Positions 1 through 14,100 of a stretch of 64,000 nt of DNA are shown in pieces. Within the stretch, counting starts at the first letter, position 1. Each line of letters begins with the position of its first letter. Source of the stretch: Acanthosoma haemorrhoidale. Taxonomy: Eukaryota; Arthropoda; Insecta; Hemiptera; Acanthosomatidae. The DNA is taken from contig OV884009.1 in assembly GCA_930367205.1 (NCBI GenBank), forward strand, positions 38,697,841 to 38,761,840, in the 5' to 3' direction. The position numbers and the translations under genes are program-made. The notes beneath the pieces were generated by a model. That model worked only from the letters and a program-made list of their open reading frames with translations. It was not told the origin of the DNA and ran no database searches.

Positions 1-5
1 TAGAA

Positions 6-824
6 ATGAAACATAATATGGGAGAAATTAAATGTGATTTGAACGAAAAATTTGCCGAAAATAATCGTAAATTAGACGAAATTAAAAGTGATCTTAAACA
101 TAGTATGAACAAGAAATTTGACGAAAATAATCGTAAATTAGAAGAAAATAAACTTGATTTGAACGAAAAATTTGTAAAAATTGATAATATATTCGAGAGC
201 AGTGAGCAAAGATTGCAAAACCCTTTCAAAGAATTTAATGTAAACCTTGATAAAGAAACGGATTTAAAACCGGAACTGGGAAATCAGACAAATGATTTCA
301 AAGAAGATAAATTAGAAACCGAAAGTAAACTCGAAAGTAAACTCGTAGATTATGAACAAAGACTAATTAAAAATAATTTAGATACACATAATTATGACAA
401 TAAAAAAGAAATCAGTGAAAAAAAATTACAAAATTCTTTCAAACAGTCTGATGTACAACTGGATGAAAGAATACATCCTTTAAAAAGGGAAATTAAATTT
501 GAGAAACAAAAAACGTGCATAGATGATGAACCGGTAATTGATCCTGATGTAAGACAAATAATTAACGATAATGATAATTTAGAGATTCAGCAATTTAAAA
601 ATTCTGATTCAGTAAAAATTATAAGTAAAGTAAAAAGTATAATAGGTAAAAGTTTGAATTGGAAAAGATTCCAATTTAATATTTTATATCATGCTAGTGA
701 AATTCCCCTTGGCAAGTTCAATAGGAACAACATAAAAATAAACAAATGGACAGAATTTAAAAATAACTCCAGGGATGTTTTTAATACAATCGAATATAAT
801 TATAAAAAGAAAAGAAAAAAATAG
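6..824 (+). CDS. Asn/Lys-rich coiled-coil protein, probable retroelement gag-like ORF, open at its left end
   Basis: The reading frame is open to the window edge, so the ATG at 6 may not be the true start; 272 residues are visible from it. The N-terminal third is a charged heptad-like coiled coil with a duplicated unit (FAENNRKLDEIKSDL, then FDENNRKLEENKLDL), visible in DNA as two similar copies of about 65 bp. The C-terminal end is basic (YNYKKKRKK). I see no zinc knuckle, protease or polymerase motif. It lies just upstream of an AT-rich tandem repeat and a promoter-like LTR block, so a structural protein of an LTR element is my best inference. A host coiled-coil protein is not excluded. Confidence 0.45.
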   Translation: MKHNMGEIKCDLNEKFAENNRKLDEIKSDLKHSMNKKFDENNRKLEENKLDLNEKFVKIDNIFESSEQRLQNPFKEFNVNLDKETDLKPELGNQTNDFKEDKLETESKLESKLVDYEQRLIKNNLDTHNYDNKKEISEKKLQNSFKQSDVQLDERIHPLKREIKFEKQKTCIDDEPVIDPDVRQIINDNDNLEIQQFKNSDSVKIISKVKSIIGKSLNWKRFQFNILYHASEIPLGKFNRNNIKINKWTEFKNNSRDVFNTIEYNYKKKRKK

Positions 825-829
825 CTATA

Positions 830-1690
830 CCTTATTATTACGAAATAATGGTAATCGGATAAATATAAAAAAGTAATTAAAAATAAAATAAAATAAAAAA
901 TTTTAAATTAATAGGAAAATCTATTATTAAAAAATGGCAAATAGGCATGTGTAAAGTTTGGAAATTAAAGTTTATTATAGTGTAAAATCAAAGTTGAAAT
1001 TATGGTAAAAGATATAGAAAAGCTAGAAAATTACAATATATTAAAATAATTTATTATAAAATAACGTCAATCAGGCCATGTAAGAAAAGGAATTTAAAGT
1101 TTATTATATTGTATTAAAATGTTAGAATGTTTAACTATACAATCAAAGTTGAAAATGTGTTAAAATCTATCTAAAAACTTGAAAATTAAAATTAATTGAA
1201 AGCCTTATTATGAAAATAATGTCAATCAAGCACACGTAAAAATTGAAATTTATTCTAATGTTTAAATGTTGGTGTGTTTATTTGTACAATCAAGTTTGTC
1301 AATATGTTAAAATCTATCTAAAAACTTGAATTGAAGTTATTGTATTGTATTAAAATGGTATGGTGTTTATCTGGACAATCAAATATGTTAACATCTATAG
1401 AAAAAATTGAAATTTTAAAATTCATTAAAACCTTATATGGAAATTTTAAATAAATTTAAGTTTTTAAATTTAAAAACTTAAAAATTTGAATTTTATTCTA
1501 ATGTACTAAAATGTTAGTATGTTTAATTTGTACAATCACGTTGGTAAATGTTAAAAGGTATATAAAAGTTTGAAATTTAAAAGTAATTAATACTTTATTA
1601 TGAAGATATTGTCAAACCAGCAATGTAAAAACTTGGAAATTATAAATTTATGGCACTATAGTTAAAAATCTAAGATGTCTGTAAGGTACA
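830..1690 (+). repeat. Degenerate tandem repeat, unit about 125-150 bp, AT-rich
   Basis: A recurring motif set (a run like gtcaatcaggccatgtaa, then ggaaattaaagtttatta, then a run like gttagtatgtttaa followed by tacaatca and a run like gttaaaatctat) appears with its first block near 935, 1067, 1211 and 1611. Truncated units occur near 1340 and 1490. Copies have diverged, with many indels. The array sits between the coiled-coil ORF and the TATA-bearing block, so it could be an expanded 3' untranslated or U3 segment of the same element. Confidence 0.5.
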
Positions 1691-2330
1691 ATTACATTTG
1701 TGATGTAAATGGTTGAAATGAAAAATGTAAAATTTTGGTGACACCTAATCTGATATTGTCATTTAGTAATAAGAAAATGCAAATTGTCAAAGTGCTAAAA
1801 AAGTGAATAGTGAAATCAAAAGTAAAGTGGAATGAAAAATTTTTTTTCGACAAGCTCAAAAAATTTTTAAATCGGAGCGGACCCGAATGTTATGATATTT
1901 TAAAATGGTGATTTTAAATGGTGCTTATATAAAAAATCTCGGAAAAAAATTGAGATTGAAGGTCAAGAAGGCATCGGACAGAAGCGGGAGAGGTGAACCT
2001 CCAGAGGGTCGTTAGTCGTTAGTCGTTGGTCAGACACAGTTAGACGAGGTGGCGTACCCAAGCTGGCCCCTGATGGTCCTTTTTCATTTATCAACAGATG
2101 CGACAACTTTACTTTCAATCATCATGAAGACAAGTCAGATCAAGCATAAGTGATATGAACAACGAAGATACCAACACGAAGAAGCACTGGCTAGCATAAT
2201 ACGAAATTATAAGTACGTGATTATGTTTGTATGTAAATTTTTAGCTGTAAATGTTTGTAATAATAAAATCAATATTCCTTTTGCCAAAAGTTTCCTAAAA
2301 TAATTAACAGAACCCTGAGATAAAGTAAAC
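1690..2330 (+). mobile_element. LTR-like block with TATA box and poly(A) signal
   Basis: A TATA-type box (gcttatataaaa, about 1923) is followed about 30 bp later by a GC-richer transcribed-looking segment containing a tandem gtcgttagtcgttagtcgttgg. An AATAAA occurs near 2263. This order (TATA, R-like start, polyadenylation signal) is that of an LTR. A matching second LTR and primer-binding site were not found in the window, so the call rests on architecture only. Confidence 0.4.
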
Positions 2331-3645
2331 GTTATAAAAGTTTGAATATAAAGTTTTTATAAATAATTAAAATAATGATTATTATTAAGAGTAATAATAA
2401 AATATTAGAATAATATTTTTCTTTTTTTGTCAGGTAGACATACTTATTTATTCCTTTTTGTTATTCTTATGGGACAATATACCAGAATAAAGTGTTTTTT
2501 TCATTTCATTGCATTTCAATTGTTTGCTAGAAGGGCCTGTTGATGAACAGCTAAGCTCACAGACTGTGCGACTGACAGTCTAAGACTGTGTACAGCTCAC
2601 ATTGTTTGACCATTGCCCATACAAATCAATTAGTAAATATCAATTAGTTTAAGGTCATAGATCAATTAATTTAAGGTAATAGATCAATTTTCAAAGGTAA
2701 TTAGATGGGAAATGAATTCCAAAGTTGTTATTAGTATAAAAAAATTGTTATCTATTGTTTATAGAATATTATATATTTGTTAGTGGTTAATAGTCAAAAG
2801 AAAAATGTAAACTGATTAAAACAAAAATAATTAGATGAATATATAATAATATAAATATTCGAATCAAAAACCAAATTGATACTCTAAACAAAAAAAAGTT
2901 TCAATTGCAATAAAAAAAGAGATTACATATTCAGAAACCACTCCAGCTTAGAGCAGCTTTTCTGTTTTTTTCTCTTTATTAAAAAATTTAGGCGACCCGA
3001 TATACAGATATCTGTAAAAACAATAACAATGGAATATTACTATTATGCGAATGCCATTCACCTCTATTCATATTTGTTTTTGGTTTCAATATTATACTAT
3101 TAAAGTAACAACATATGAATGAACAAAGGCCCATTATTATCTATAACCTAACCACATCAGAGTAATTTATGATATATTTTTTTATCAGCTAGACATACTT
3201 ATTTGTATCTTATTGTTATTCTTAGGGATGGTTTTCTTTGGGTTAGAAGTGGTGGTCTTAGGGGACAATGGCCCAGAATAAAAGACTGGAAAGGCATATT
3301 AGAGAAGACCAAGGTCCTGAAAAGACTCTAGGTTCCATTGAGTTAGTTACAATACTTTCTTGTCTATTGTTCTGCTGCCCTTTAATGTTTCGAATTCAGG
3401 TATAAGGTAACATGTGCAGGAGATATGGCTTCCTAACATGGTGAGACCAAAGGTATAGCCAGGATTTGTTTTGGAAGGAGATTTGATGTTTTATTGGGAG
3501 GAGGGGATGTGAATATTTTTGGAAGGAGCAAAAATTATAAAATAAACCAATAGATTATAATAAAACATCTATACTTCATAATATTTATAATACAAAATAT
3601 TTTACACCCTGTAGGTCTACAAGTATTATATATCATAAAATTTCC
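2331..3645. repeat. Non-coding, with two copies of a dispersed palindromic-end repeat
   Basis: No gene seen. About 60 bp beginning tagacatacttatt recurs at 2436-2495 and 3187-3285, each leading into a ttattctta...gggaca / ...cagaataa stem. The second copy is split by about 35 bp inside the stem. Related stems occur at 27079, 37267, 41574 and 52704. The family looks like a short interspersed element or the 3' end of a LINE. Confidence 0.5.
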
Positions 3646-3649
3646 CTTT

Positions 3650-4035
3650 TTTTTTTTTAATTCTAAAATGGGGGGCCCATCTATCCCTAAGATCTTCCAA
3701 CACATGATTGTCACCTCTTTTGCTTGTAAAAAACAAAACAGAGCCTAGTAAGATCCACTTATCTATCAGCCACAGACACTCAGGATACAACTGAAGAAAC
3801 AAGCTATTTCCAAACTCCCCTTGTCACGTAATAATTTACAGCAACTTAGGCCAGGTTTACAGTAATAATTTACACAAGATCCAAGATGGATTATAGAGAT
3901 GTGTAGAGCTTTATAAAGTCATTATACAATGTTAGCAATGTCTTGCTAGGGAATTGGGGCGATAGGATAAGTTTTGATGGAATTTCGTGAGCTTGAAATA
4001 AGATCAATGATGTAAGTTATATTGAGATCTTTAGG
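3650..4035 (+). repeat. Interspersed repeat, copy A (homologous to 35140-35470)
   Basis: Collinear blocks shared with 35140-35470 include ttgtcacctc, agccacaga..ctcagga, ggattatag.gatg and gctagggaatt.ggg. By eye the matching blocks are roughly 75% identical. No coding frame survives here, whereas the other copy holds a 112-codon open frame. Element class unknown. Confidence 0.6.
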
Positions 4036-5022
4036 AAGGGTTCTGTTCATGATGTTAGAGTGAAGGGGGGAGCATTAACTATTGTCCACAAGAATTTTAA
4101 TTCAAGACTCTTTAAGAAGATAGGTTTTGAAATATTCTATGGAGTTCTCCAAAGTGTCTGTTTAGTTCTTTGTAAGTCTCCTATGTAGGCTCCATGTTAA
4201 TCTTTAACCAAGACTCTCCCAGACAAATTGCCCTAATCAAATTGCGTCCCTAATAAATAAAGAAGATGGAAATTTGTGAATTTAGCTTAGAAAAACTGTA
4301 GAGGTCAAAGGTCTGTTATGAAGAAGATACCATCAAGACAAGCAATTGAGTAGTTGTTGAATAGTGATCCTAAACTTTAATGGTTGAAGAAATCAAGATC
4401 AGGATTTTTATTAGGATCAGATGGGCCAGTAGGTAGGAGTGTTAAGAGAGAGAGAGAGAGAGTGGGGGAATTTTCACATGCGAGTGCAGATAGCAAGGCA
4501 CATCCTCGTGTATAGGTGGTTCATGAGTCTAATATTGGTGATTTGTCTTAAGATCTGCACCCACAAGGAGATGATGTTCAATAGAGTCAAGAAAGGAGAC
4601 AGATTGGAATCGGATATGGATTTATTAAGAGGACAATACACCTAAGCTAAGGCAAGGAGAAAACAGGAAGGGCTGATTGATACTGCAGAGAATTAAGAGA
4701 AATCATGTGCTGCCATGGGAAATAATCATGAACAATGACCACTCACAAAAATGTGCTTTTCCATCTGGGTGGTTAATTGTCTATATAATTGTTATAAGTC
4801 TGGTACTATGGAACTTTGAATGATCACCACGCCGGATTAGGGTGAAGAAGAGTTTTAATTACAAATTTTAAACATACACAATGTTCACTCACATGATATA
4901 ACAGCGGGATTGGGATATAACTACCAATTCAAGACAGTTCATTCACCATCAATGAGGACAATATTAAAAAAAATATATTTTTTTTTTATCTAGAAACTAA
5001 AAATCTGTTAACTTGTACTTAC
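4036..5022. other. Intergenic or intronic sequence, no gene seen
   Basis: Lies downstream of exon 8 in the last visible intron of the deubiquitinase gene. Contains a short (GA)n tract at about 4446-4462, which creates a spurious Arg-Glu-rich open frame. I searched by eye for the terminal deubiquitinase exon (expected C-terminal block ending in a tyrosine-rich ILFYQ-type motif) on the minus strand and did not find it. Confidence 0.5.
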
Positions 5023-5166
5023 GTCAACCATATCATCATCAAAAAGCAGCCAAAAATCATGGCTCTTGACAATACTTATGTAATGACCTCTGTTTGGGCC
5101 ACTTCCACAATGTATGACCACCGCTACAAGATTGTACATTCGATCTGGATTAACTGCATCGTCAGA
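5023..5166 (-). CDS. Usp12-46: Deubiquitinase exon 8 (catalytic His and Asp)
   Basis: 144 bp, phase 0 at both ends, bounded by ttttttag and gtaagtac. It encodes 48 residues including [14 protein letters not shown], the catalytic histidine in NRGHYI, and LLFDDDMVD. The next exon should start with the residues following the DDD motif; it is not in the remaining 5 kb, so the intron exceeds that length. Confidence 0.95.
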
Positions 5167-8100
5167 CTAAAAAATAGGTTACTTCACATATTGATATAAA
5201 AAAAAAAAAAAAATATTGTTTATTTAAAAATAATCTACATTTTAACTAATAACAGAAAACTATAATTAATAAGGGTATTAATTAGGAATGGATAACCCTC
5301 CTAGTACGATGGGGTCTTGTGAAACAACAAGTACCATGGAGGTCCTACAGGACTCCAACATTGTGGCAATGCAGAATTAGGTAGGAAGTTGAAAATGAGC
5401 AATATTATTGAGTTTTAGATGGTGAATACAAATCCAACTTCAAAATGTCAATTGCCTAGATGAAACGCTCTAGAATTGCTTTTAAAAATTACATGTTGTT
5501 TTCCACCTTTGATCCTGAATATTTTGGGGAAATATTTTTTATTCTTTTTTGCTTAAAATCATAACATTTATAGATTATAAAGGGAAGGTTTGATAAAAAA
5601 AAAGAAGTTAATACTCATATCTGTAGCTAAAACGTTTATTTGAACATTTAAAAAACACAGATATTCGTAACTCTTTAAATGTGAGATGAAAGAAAATGAA
5701 TAAAAAATTATTCACACTTTAAGCACTTAATTTTTTGTGCCCAATGTTGTTTACATTAGATATATTTTACAGGCACAGCAAGTATGACTGATTTTCGTGG
5801 GAACATAAAGAGCACCTACTCTGTTTCCTCTCACCAGTAGATGATGTTGATCTGTTGTTGACCTGTGAAGACTTCATCTTCTTCTAATTTTCTGGCCTCA
5901 GAAATGGTTTCCAGGCATTTTTTTTTATCATCTCAAGCATTTTATTAGATTGTGTATTCTGAATGGATGAGTCACTCAACCTTCTGTTTATATTTTCTTT
6001 AACCAGCAGTTTACCAAGAGAGAGCAAAAATAAAGCGTCTTCCGCGGGTACAATTCTTTTTCCATCCTGGCTGCATACGTTTCCATATGACAAATGTATT
6101 TATAGTGGAAATGTCTACCATGTTCAAAAAGAGCACCATAGGCCATCCCTTTGTTCATCTATTGGAACCCTGAACACCCCAACCATCCTGTCAAGGGTGT
6201 ACACAGTGTCTTTCCTTTTATTGTAGGTTTTGTTTTGGTATCTCAGTATCAATTTTAGGTATGTAATGTTTACTTGAAAGAAGTACCACACATCTTCTCG
6301 GATGAGTTATGTACGAGACCAAAGTCACCTCAGGTATACGAATACTGCGGTCTCTTCCTAAAGGTAAAAATTCTGGAGGAATAAACATTATAGTTTTGTG
6401 TAGAGTGCCACATAGCTCTAAGTTTTTGTCAATAAGCTGTTCAGCCAAGTCCAACAAAGTGAAGAAATTGTCTGTTGTAATTCTATAACCCAAGGATATC
6501 AACCAAATCAAGGACTACTAGTTTTCCTTGTCCTTTTTTAGGTTTGCCATCCTTTTCCCCCTAATACATTAGAAAATAAAACAGCAGGATGTATTACAAT
6601 AAGCCATAATCCAAACTTTTATGCCATACTTGGCAGGTTTAGACTTCACGTACACCCTGAATGGAGCATAAGCCCAGAACGAAACAAGCTGTTCATCAGC
6701 TGTAAGGTGATCACCCGTGCTATAATACTTTTGACAATAAGAAGTAATTAAATCTGTAACTTCATGTATAGGCGCTAATTTATCAGTTTTGTATCTCTCG
6801 CCTCGAGTGTTCATCTCATCTGAGATAGGCTGAAATTTGTGAAAAACATCTAGCATTTAATTGTTCCAAATATAGGTCATCTTTGAAAACCATAATCTGA
6901 ATTCCACAGCATTAAATGCGCTCGTGATTGCTTTGCATAGCTTGACAGGTAAGCAATAATACAATGAAAGCTTACAGTTCCGTTTCATCATCATCAAGCC
7001 GTGACAGTTTTTTACCTTTAGCTTTTGCATTAAATTTTCAGTTTCCTAAACCCCTCGCTGATTTGTATATTTCTAAACTATAGTAACAACATCAGGGGAC
7101 ATGAACAATTTAAAATAGTCTAAAATGTTACCATTTTTCTTTACATTTAAAGAGACACCATGACGAACACGGATTATAATTGAAGACCTTTGAAGAAATG
7201 GATCTTTGGAGTGGATAAGATCAGATTTATTGGTTCCTTCGAAGTCAAAATTGTTTTCTTCTTCATAACTAATAATGATTTCACCATCATGTTTTTCTTA
7301 TATCTCCGGGACGTCTACAACATCAGACGCAATAGAAACCATGAAAGAAACTTACTCCATTACCTCCAGGGGTTTGTCTAGGTTCATCATATAGGTAATG
7401 AGCGATAACTCTTGACCTCTTTTACAATTCTCCTTGTACAAGAAGAAACAACACATTCCATATTATAACAGGCCCACAGTTGGAAAGAACAAAAAAGTGA
7501 ACTGAGTTGCTGATGATGAAAAAGTACAAGAAAGTAGGTGGGCTTGGAGGTGGATTATCCTAAAATATGTTATTAATATTATTTTGTTCATGTGTGGAAA
7601 ACAATGGAGTCGAAATTCTCTATAAAGATGATAATAGAAGCTATGATTGACAGTTCTCAGTAGTGGTTATTGTGCTGAGTGCTCATTTCTGATAAAATTA
7701 ATTTCTAAAAGTTACCCTCGAAATACCACAGGGTCCTGGAAGGACTCCAGTCACATTTTTGAGCAACAAAAATTCTATATAAATTCAAGAATACATTCTA
7801 ACAGTATCACTTCCGATTCACTCCAGTTATTTTGAGGATAAAAGTCATAAAACAACACAAGAGATGGTGGACTTGTTGCAAAATTATCATAAAAACAAGA
7901 TTTGTGTGGGGGTCCTAAAATAACCACACAGTGCTTGGAGGGTTAACTTTGCCACACACAAAGGGCCTACAGTTAAAAACACCTGTTTTTCTCACTGTCA
8001 ATACCAGTACAGGTGCCAATACTTCGCAATTCCAAGTTAATTTTAAACTTTTCCATATATTATTTAACATTTTCCAGATATATTTTTAATATTTCCAGAT

Positions 8101-11100
8101 TTATTTGATCCTTTTCACGCTTAATCTTTATACAATCATAGTCAATGATTTTCAGCTGGACCATAACTGTAGTAAAGGTTTAAATATAATTATTAAGGCT
8201 CAAATAAATTTGGAAATAGTTCAAATATCATTTATTTAATTCACACCAGTAAATGGATTCAGTCGAGGTGAGGATTGTTAATCACCAGTGCCATTTATTA
8301 ATTCAAAATCAAATATAAATGAAAAAATGAGAAATATAGATGGAAAGGGTAAAATAAATTCTGAAATGGGTTTAATTTGGATATGGTTTAAATTCTATTG
8401 GATGTATTTGTAAAGAAATATGAAGTATGTCGTTAACAAAATGAACTTTATATCAAAAAATTATATTTCTTCATAGATCTTCTACTGCCAATTCATGTAT
8501 GATGTTTAATAACTATTGATAGTGTAATAATGCATCACACAATTAAGGATATTAATTTACTAGGCATAAAGACACTTTTTGTCAACCCCTATGTTATACC
8601 CATGCCTCCAAGTTACTGTTCCTACTGAAATCTCGACAAAGTTGTTGATAATTTCCACTTGATGGAATTTGGTTTTTCTAATAGAATTCTATCACAGGTT
8701 AGGGTATAAAATCTTAGTATGATGTTTTATTAGTCATAGTGAGTGTTTCATTTTCTAATTTTCTAATAGTGGTAGGTCGGTTTCCTCTTCTAATCTGCAT
8801 TTAGGACAAATGAATTTCTGAGAGACCTACCAAAAGTAGGAGTAAGCTTGATCTGTGTCCAGTCAAAATGACTTTTGAGGTTTATATTTTGTTGATTACA
8901 GTTTATTAACCAAGAATTTGTTGAAGCAATTGATGAACTTTTTCTTAAGATCTGCTGAGAATGTCACTTTTGTAGCACACCAGGCCACTTTCATACCGAT
9001 AACACCCAAATCTATCTGACTTATCCTCCCAGTGGGCTCTAGTCTATTGATTGAAGATTACCTGAAACAAATTGGAATCTGGGGCCTTTTCGATCAGGCT
9101 GCCGTTCGGTATTTTCCGCCCAATCTGCTCTCATTAAGACCTCCAATACAATATGCCATTGATCAAAAATCCATCACTATCCTTATCCTCATAAATTTTA
9201 GCAAGGTATTTGACACCCTTGACCACTCCATCCTCTCATCCCATGTCCTTCCCCAACAGTGCCTTTGACTGGTCCCTATCATTCGTCCCTGGTCACACAC
9301 AAGTAGATCTTGTCCCTGATCAACCTTCCTCTAAACTACTTCCATTGTCTTCTGGGGGAGTGCAAGGGTCATCTATTTCTCCATTACTCTTCTATGCTTA
9401 CCTCAAATCCTCCACCTTCTATGACCTCCAATCATCTATCCAACACTGTACATACCACCTTCATATCAATCTATCCATCCTTTCCTCCCAGTAGCTCTAA
9501 TCCACCTCCCTATTAATTCAGGATGACCTGAACCAAATCGGGACCTGGCCCTCTCTTCACAAACTTAATTTAAATTTGGAAAAATCCAAAGCAATCATCA
9601 TTGGCACACGTAACTTCCTCAAAGCCCTAAATGACATATCTTACTTCACATTCGATTCCTGTCCCATTAACTTTTTTTTCTCAGTCAAAAACTTTGGTTT
9701 GATCCTAGATCATACTATGTCCAGATTCGAACTACTCATTTATTTCCACCATCTCCACCTATAAAAAATGTGCCAACTCCTGGTCATTTGTATGATCTTC
9801 CCCACATTTTTTATATTATTGTGTGGTGTATGATGACTTTTCTAAGGATCTCAAGGCTTGACTAAAGTATGTGATGAACTGTTTCATAAGATTTATACTC
9901 ATGATAGTTAGTTACTGTCACAGTTCGTAGCACTACACTGAGTCGGAATGGCAGTACTCTTCGGCCTTTCACTTCCTACTACTTCCTTGAATCCCTCTTC
10001 TTCAGTACTATCATGACTAAAAACCCTCCTTACCTTTATAACCTCCTCAATTCAAATCAGCTATCAAATATCATATAATCACCAAATAAGTTTCTGGAGA
10101 TTTCTAGGGTCCCATATTCTATTGAGATGCATATACTTCCTTACACCTCAAATTTTAGTCAATTGTGAACATAGCAATTTAAAATTGCTAATATTTCACA
10201 TGAATATCGATGGCGGTCTAGGCTGCTACAATGTCGGTACAGTTAATAGTGTCTTCTTTTGTCTTTTTCAACACTTTAAAACTGTTAGTCATGAAGGATG
10301 GTAATTCGTCAACACAATCTGGATCTTTAGAAATGCCAGGTTTCAGTATGATTTACTTCATTGAGCTGGCAGCAGAAGAATCGAGAGGCTTTTGTCATTT
10401 TGTGGTGCCTATTTTTTGTCTTATTGGTGAAAGATTAGGTATTAGCCAAAGAGATTTACCGTTTTTTAAATAAAATTGTTATGAGATTAGTTGTTGGTAC
10501 AAATGCACTATCAGCAATAAAGATAATAATTAAAAAACAGAAGGTTTCAGCACTGAGTCTTGAAGGCATGACAAAACGGACTAGACCACACACAGTCCAG
10601 CACGCTCACCTAAGGAGACAGTTGTAAAGGCTTGCCACACCCTTGAGTTTATGGCCTGACCAGTGATAGATGAGGCCTGGTCATAATATGGCTGCTTTAT
10701 GAACAATATCTGAAACACACACTGCATACTCAATATTGTGCAATTCCACAATGTGAAAAACGGTTTCTCATGAAGATTACACAGAAATTGTCTGGATTAA
10801 CAGGCAAGGGGGTCACCAACAGAAAACACAATGAACCACTATCTTGATTAGTTAGTTACCCGATAAGCATTATTTCCTAATTTCTCTACACTGCTACTGA
10901 AATTCAAGCCAATTCTATGGTCTTAAATGAACAATTCCCTTTATAAGTATGGGGATGAAGATGCATATCTTACCACACAGTTAACTGAGAAAACAGACCA
11001 GGCCCACCTGAAAATCCATACAGATTAAGCAGAGATCATTAATTGACACAGCAATCAATATCCATTGTTTCTGTCCACTAAATGAGGGATGTATTTTTCG

Positions 11101-14100
11101 TAAAAACTGTGAGTGCTCTACTGCTGTACTATAATAGTATTCTTATTGTATATAAATTTAAGGCAGTGGCAATATATTTTATATTTTCTTGTCATGAGTT
11201 CCCAGGATCAACATCTGGATGACACTATTTATTGTTCTCTAACAATAATTGATAAAAAAAGAGCGATTATAAACATAGCTAAAAAGAAGTATAATAATAT
11301 TCTTTAATATTACCGTATTAAATAGTCGCAGCTCCAGAGGAAAAACTACCCTATGTGACACTTTGATGTGTCTATTATATTGCTCCATGTATTTAAACCT
11401 TTTTAAGTGGAGAGCAAGAATCATTGGGAGTTTTTTAACTCTCATACATTTCTGAAAAAAAAAAAAAATTATCCTAACTATAGGATTGAAATGTTTATTC
11501 AAAAAAGTAATTATTTCTGTTATTTTGCTTTAGTTCGCCATATACTATGGTGAAAATAATTATGATGAATAAAGCGGGATCTTAAATGTTAGGCTTATCA
11601 TATCCTAGGTTTGGGAGTGAGAAGGTATATGGGGTGAGTTCATAAATTAATTTAAGTCATTTATTGTGAAGCGACTGTAAGTTGCTGCACAATTGGGCTG
11701 TTTGGGCTAGAAGGGGAGAAGCTTGGCTTCATAAAATGCCCAAGGTCAGTTTGCTTCAAGCAGTAAGATCAGTGTAGTTGGTTTTGTGAAACTTGTCTCT
11801 ATAACCTCTCTCTAAGGGGACTCTGCTCTATCATCTTCGCAAGTTTCAAGAGGAAGGCTGGGAAGTGGTAACTAACAACCCCATTCTAGACTACCATCAA
11901 CCAGACACACAGATGAAAATATCACTTGTGTGCGTGAATTGTTGAACTCTAACTGTCTAGATAGTTGTGAGTGTTAGGATGATTGCAGACACTGAACTTT
12001 CAAATAGTCACTGTGGAAACCATCCTGACAGACCATCTCAACATGCGAAAGGTGTACACCAAGCTGGTCCCCAAAATGTAGATGGGTGAGCAAAAGGCCA
12101 ATCAAGTGATGATTGCTAATGAACTTTCGAATTGCATTCAAATTGAGCCTGATTTTTTAGACAATGTTATTACCAGGGATGAAACATGGGCCATTTATGT
12201 ACGACCCGGAGACAAAGCGCTGAGTGCTGAATGGGACACAACGGTGTCCCCAAAAGAAAAAACACAAGGCAAGATTGAGCAAGTAAAAAGTGAAAACAAT
12301 GGTTGGTTGTCTTTTTTGACATAAGGGCGTGGTCCACAAGAAGTTTGTACCTCTAGGGCAGACCATCAATGCTGATAACTATGTTGATGTTCTGGAAAGA
12401 TTGAGAAAAAGGGTCCTCTGCGATCGAAAGGAGATTGCCGCTACATGCGTAGTCCATCATGACAATGCTTCCAGCCAAACAGCGCATCCCTGAGCTCCTG
12501 GCATAGCACAACTTGGCAACACTGTCCCAGCCTCCTTACAGTCCTGACTTGGCTCCGGAAGTCTTCTTTTTGTTTTAGAGGAGAATTAAGGTCCCACTTA
12601 AAGGACACCGTTTTGACAGCATTGAGATAATCAAAGCTGCCATGAAAACCACTCTGAACAAGAAGAAATAAAAACTGTAAAAGGTAAAACTAAAATATAA
12701 GATGAAGAGAGTGTAGGTGTGTGGGTAGGTTGACATTTGACAATATCTCCATGGAAACCAAAAAACAGACATCGGCCACCAACCCTTGTTATGGGACTTC
12801 AAAAGCAGTACATGAGCAACAAGGTAACCCTGTGCTAATTTTAATCTGCCCTGTACTTACCTATACTTCTAAAATATAGACTAAAAAAAAAAACTAAAGC
12901 TGAATGCAAGGACCTGGAGATATTTGAAAGAAAAGTTCTCTGATGAATTTTTGCAGCGACTTCTATTGGGTAAAGTCCAAACTCACCAACAGGTTGTAGT
13001 ACCCCATAATGTAAGTGTTGAGAAATAGTTTTTGTAGTGTTCAGTACTCCTACAGCATACCTATATATTTGGTGATATGCACCATCATGCAGATATTACA
13101 AGTTCTTAAAGAGATAGCAAAATATTTACGAAATTCGCAAAATAATTTCCATTGTGCTTAAGTATGATCTCAATTAAGTAGGTACGTGTAGCCCCATCTT
13201 TACAAATGTTAAATAAATAAATCTGTACCTGGGCTTCTTGATAGCTTGAACAATGATCACATTTAAATTTGTTATCACCACAGAGAGTTTCCATACTGCT
13301 AAAACATCTAAGGCAATGAGTGATAGAAGTATTTTGATCAATATCCACTTGAAGGTCGAAGAAATTTTCATCTTTGCTGCTCATCTAATAATAAAAAATA
13401 ATGAATAGAATTAAATATGCTAGGTAACAGGAATTAAAATAGTAAATTTTAGATTTAGTGGGTAATTAAAATCCAAATTAAAAAAATAACACCAAACTAT
13501 CAAAATGTTTCAAATGCACACAACTTTCAATTATTTGGCGAGATCCAATTAACTGGGTTATGGCTTAATTGAGGATTCAATTACAAATTTGAGCGAATAC
13601 AAAACACGTGATGTGCAAGTGAAAGATGTGTTACTCATTTCTGATATTGACTATTCATCATTAACATTAAGATAAAATAATAAAAACTGTTTGCCTATTT
13701 GAATAACTAGTAAATCTAAGGGAAATATAATTTATTTTACAAATTTACAAACTAAAATTTTCAACTATCAACTATGAACTGTATTTGTTTTTTAATACAA
13801 CAAACATGTAAATGAATTAAAAGACACAGAAAATAAAGAAAACATAAATAATGATGATCTGCCAACAAGCCAAAGCAGTCTGCATAATTTTATCACACAA
13901 TTATTATTTAGAATATCTCTAGTTCTTTTGTCCTAAAATTTTAGAAGCATAGATTAATATAACTATTTATATCATAATTAAATATTTTTTTAAACCACAT
14001 TGTTGCATGGCTATCTTCTCTGAGTATGAGACTAATGCCTAAAGTGTATATGTAAAAACTTAACTACTTATTAACTAAATTACTAAAACAATAATTAAAA

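Noticed and set aside
4439..4645. 68-codon frame starting MLRERERE
   Set aside because: Start lies in a (GA)n microsatellite; no conserved motif and no splice support.
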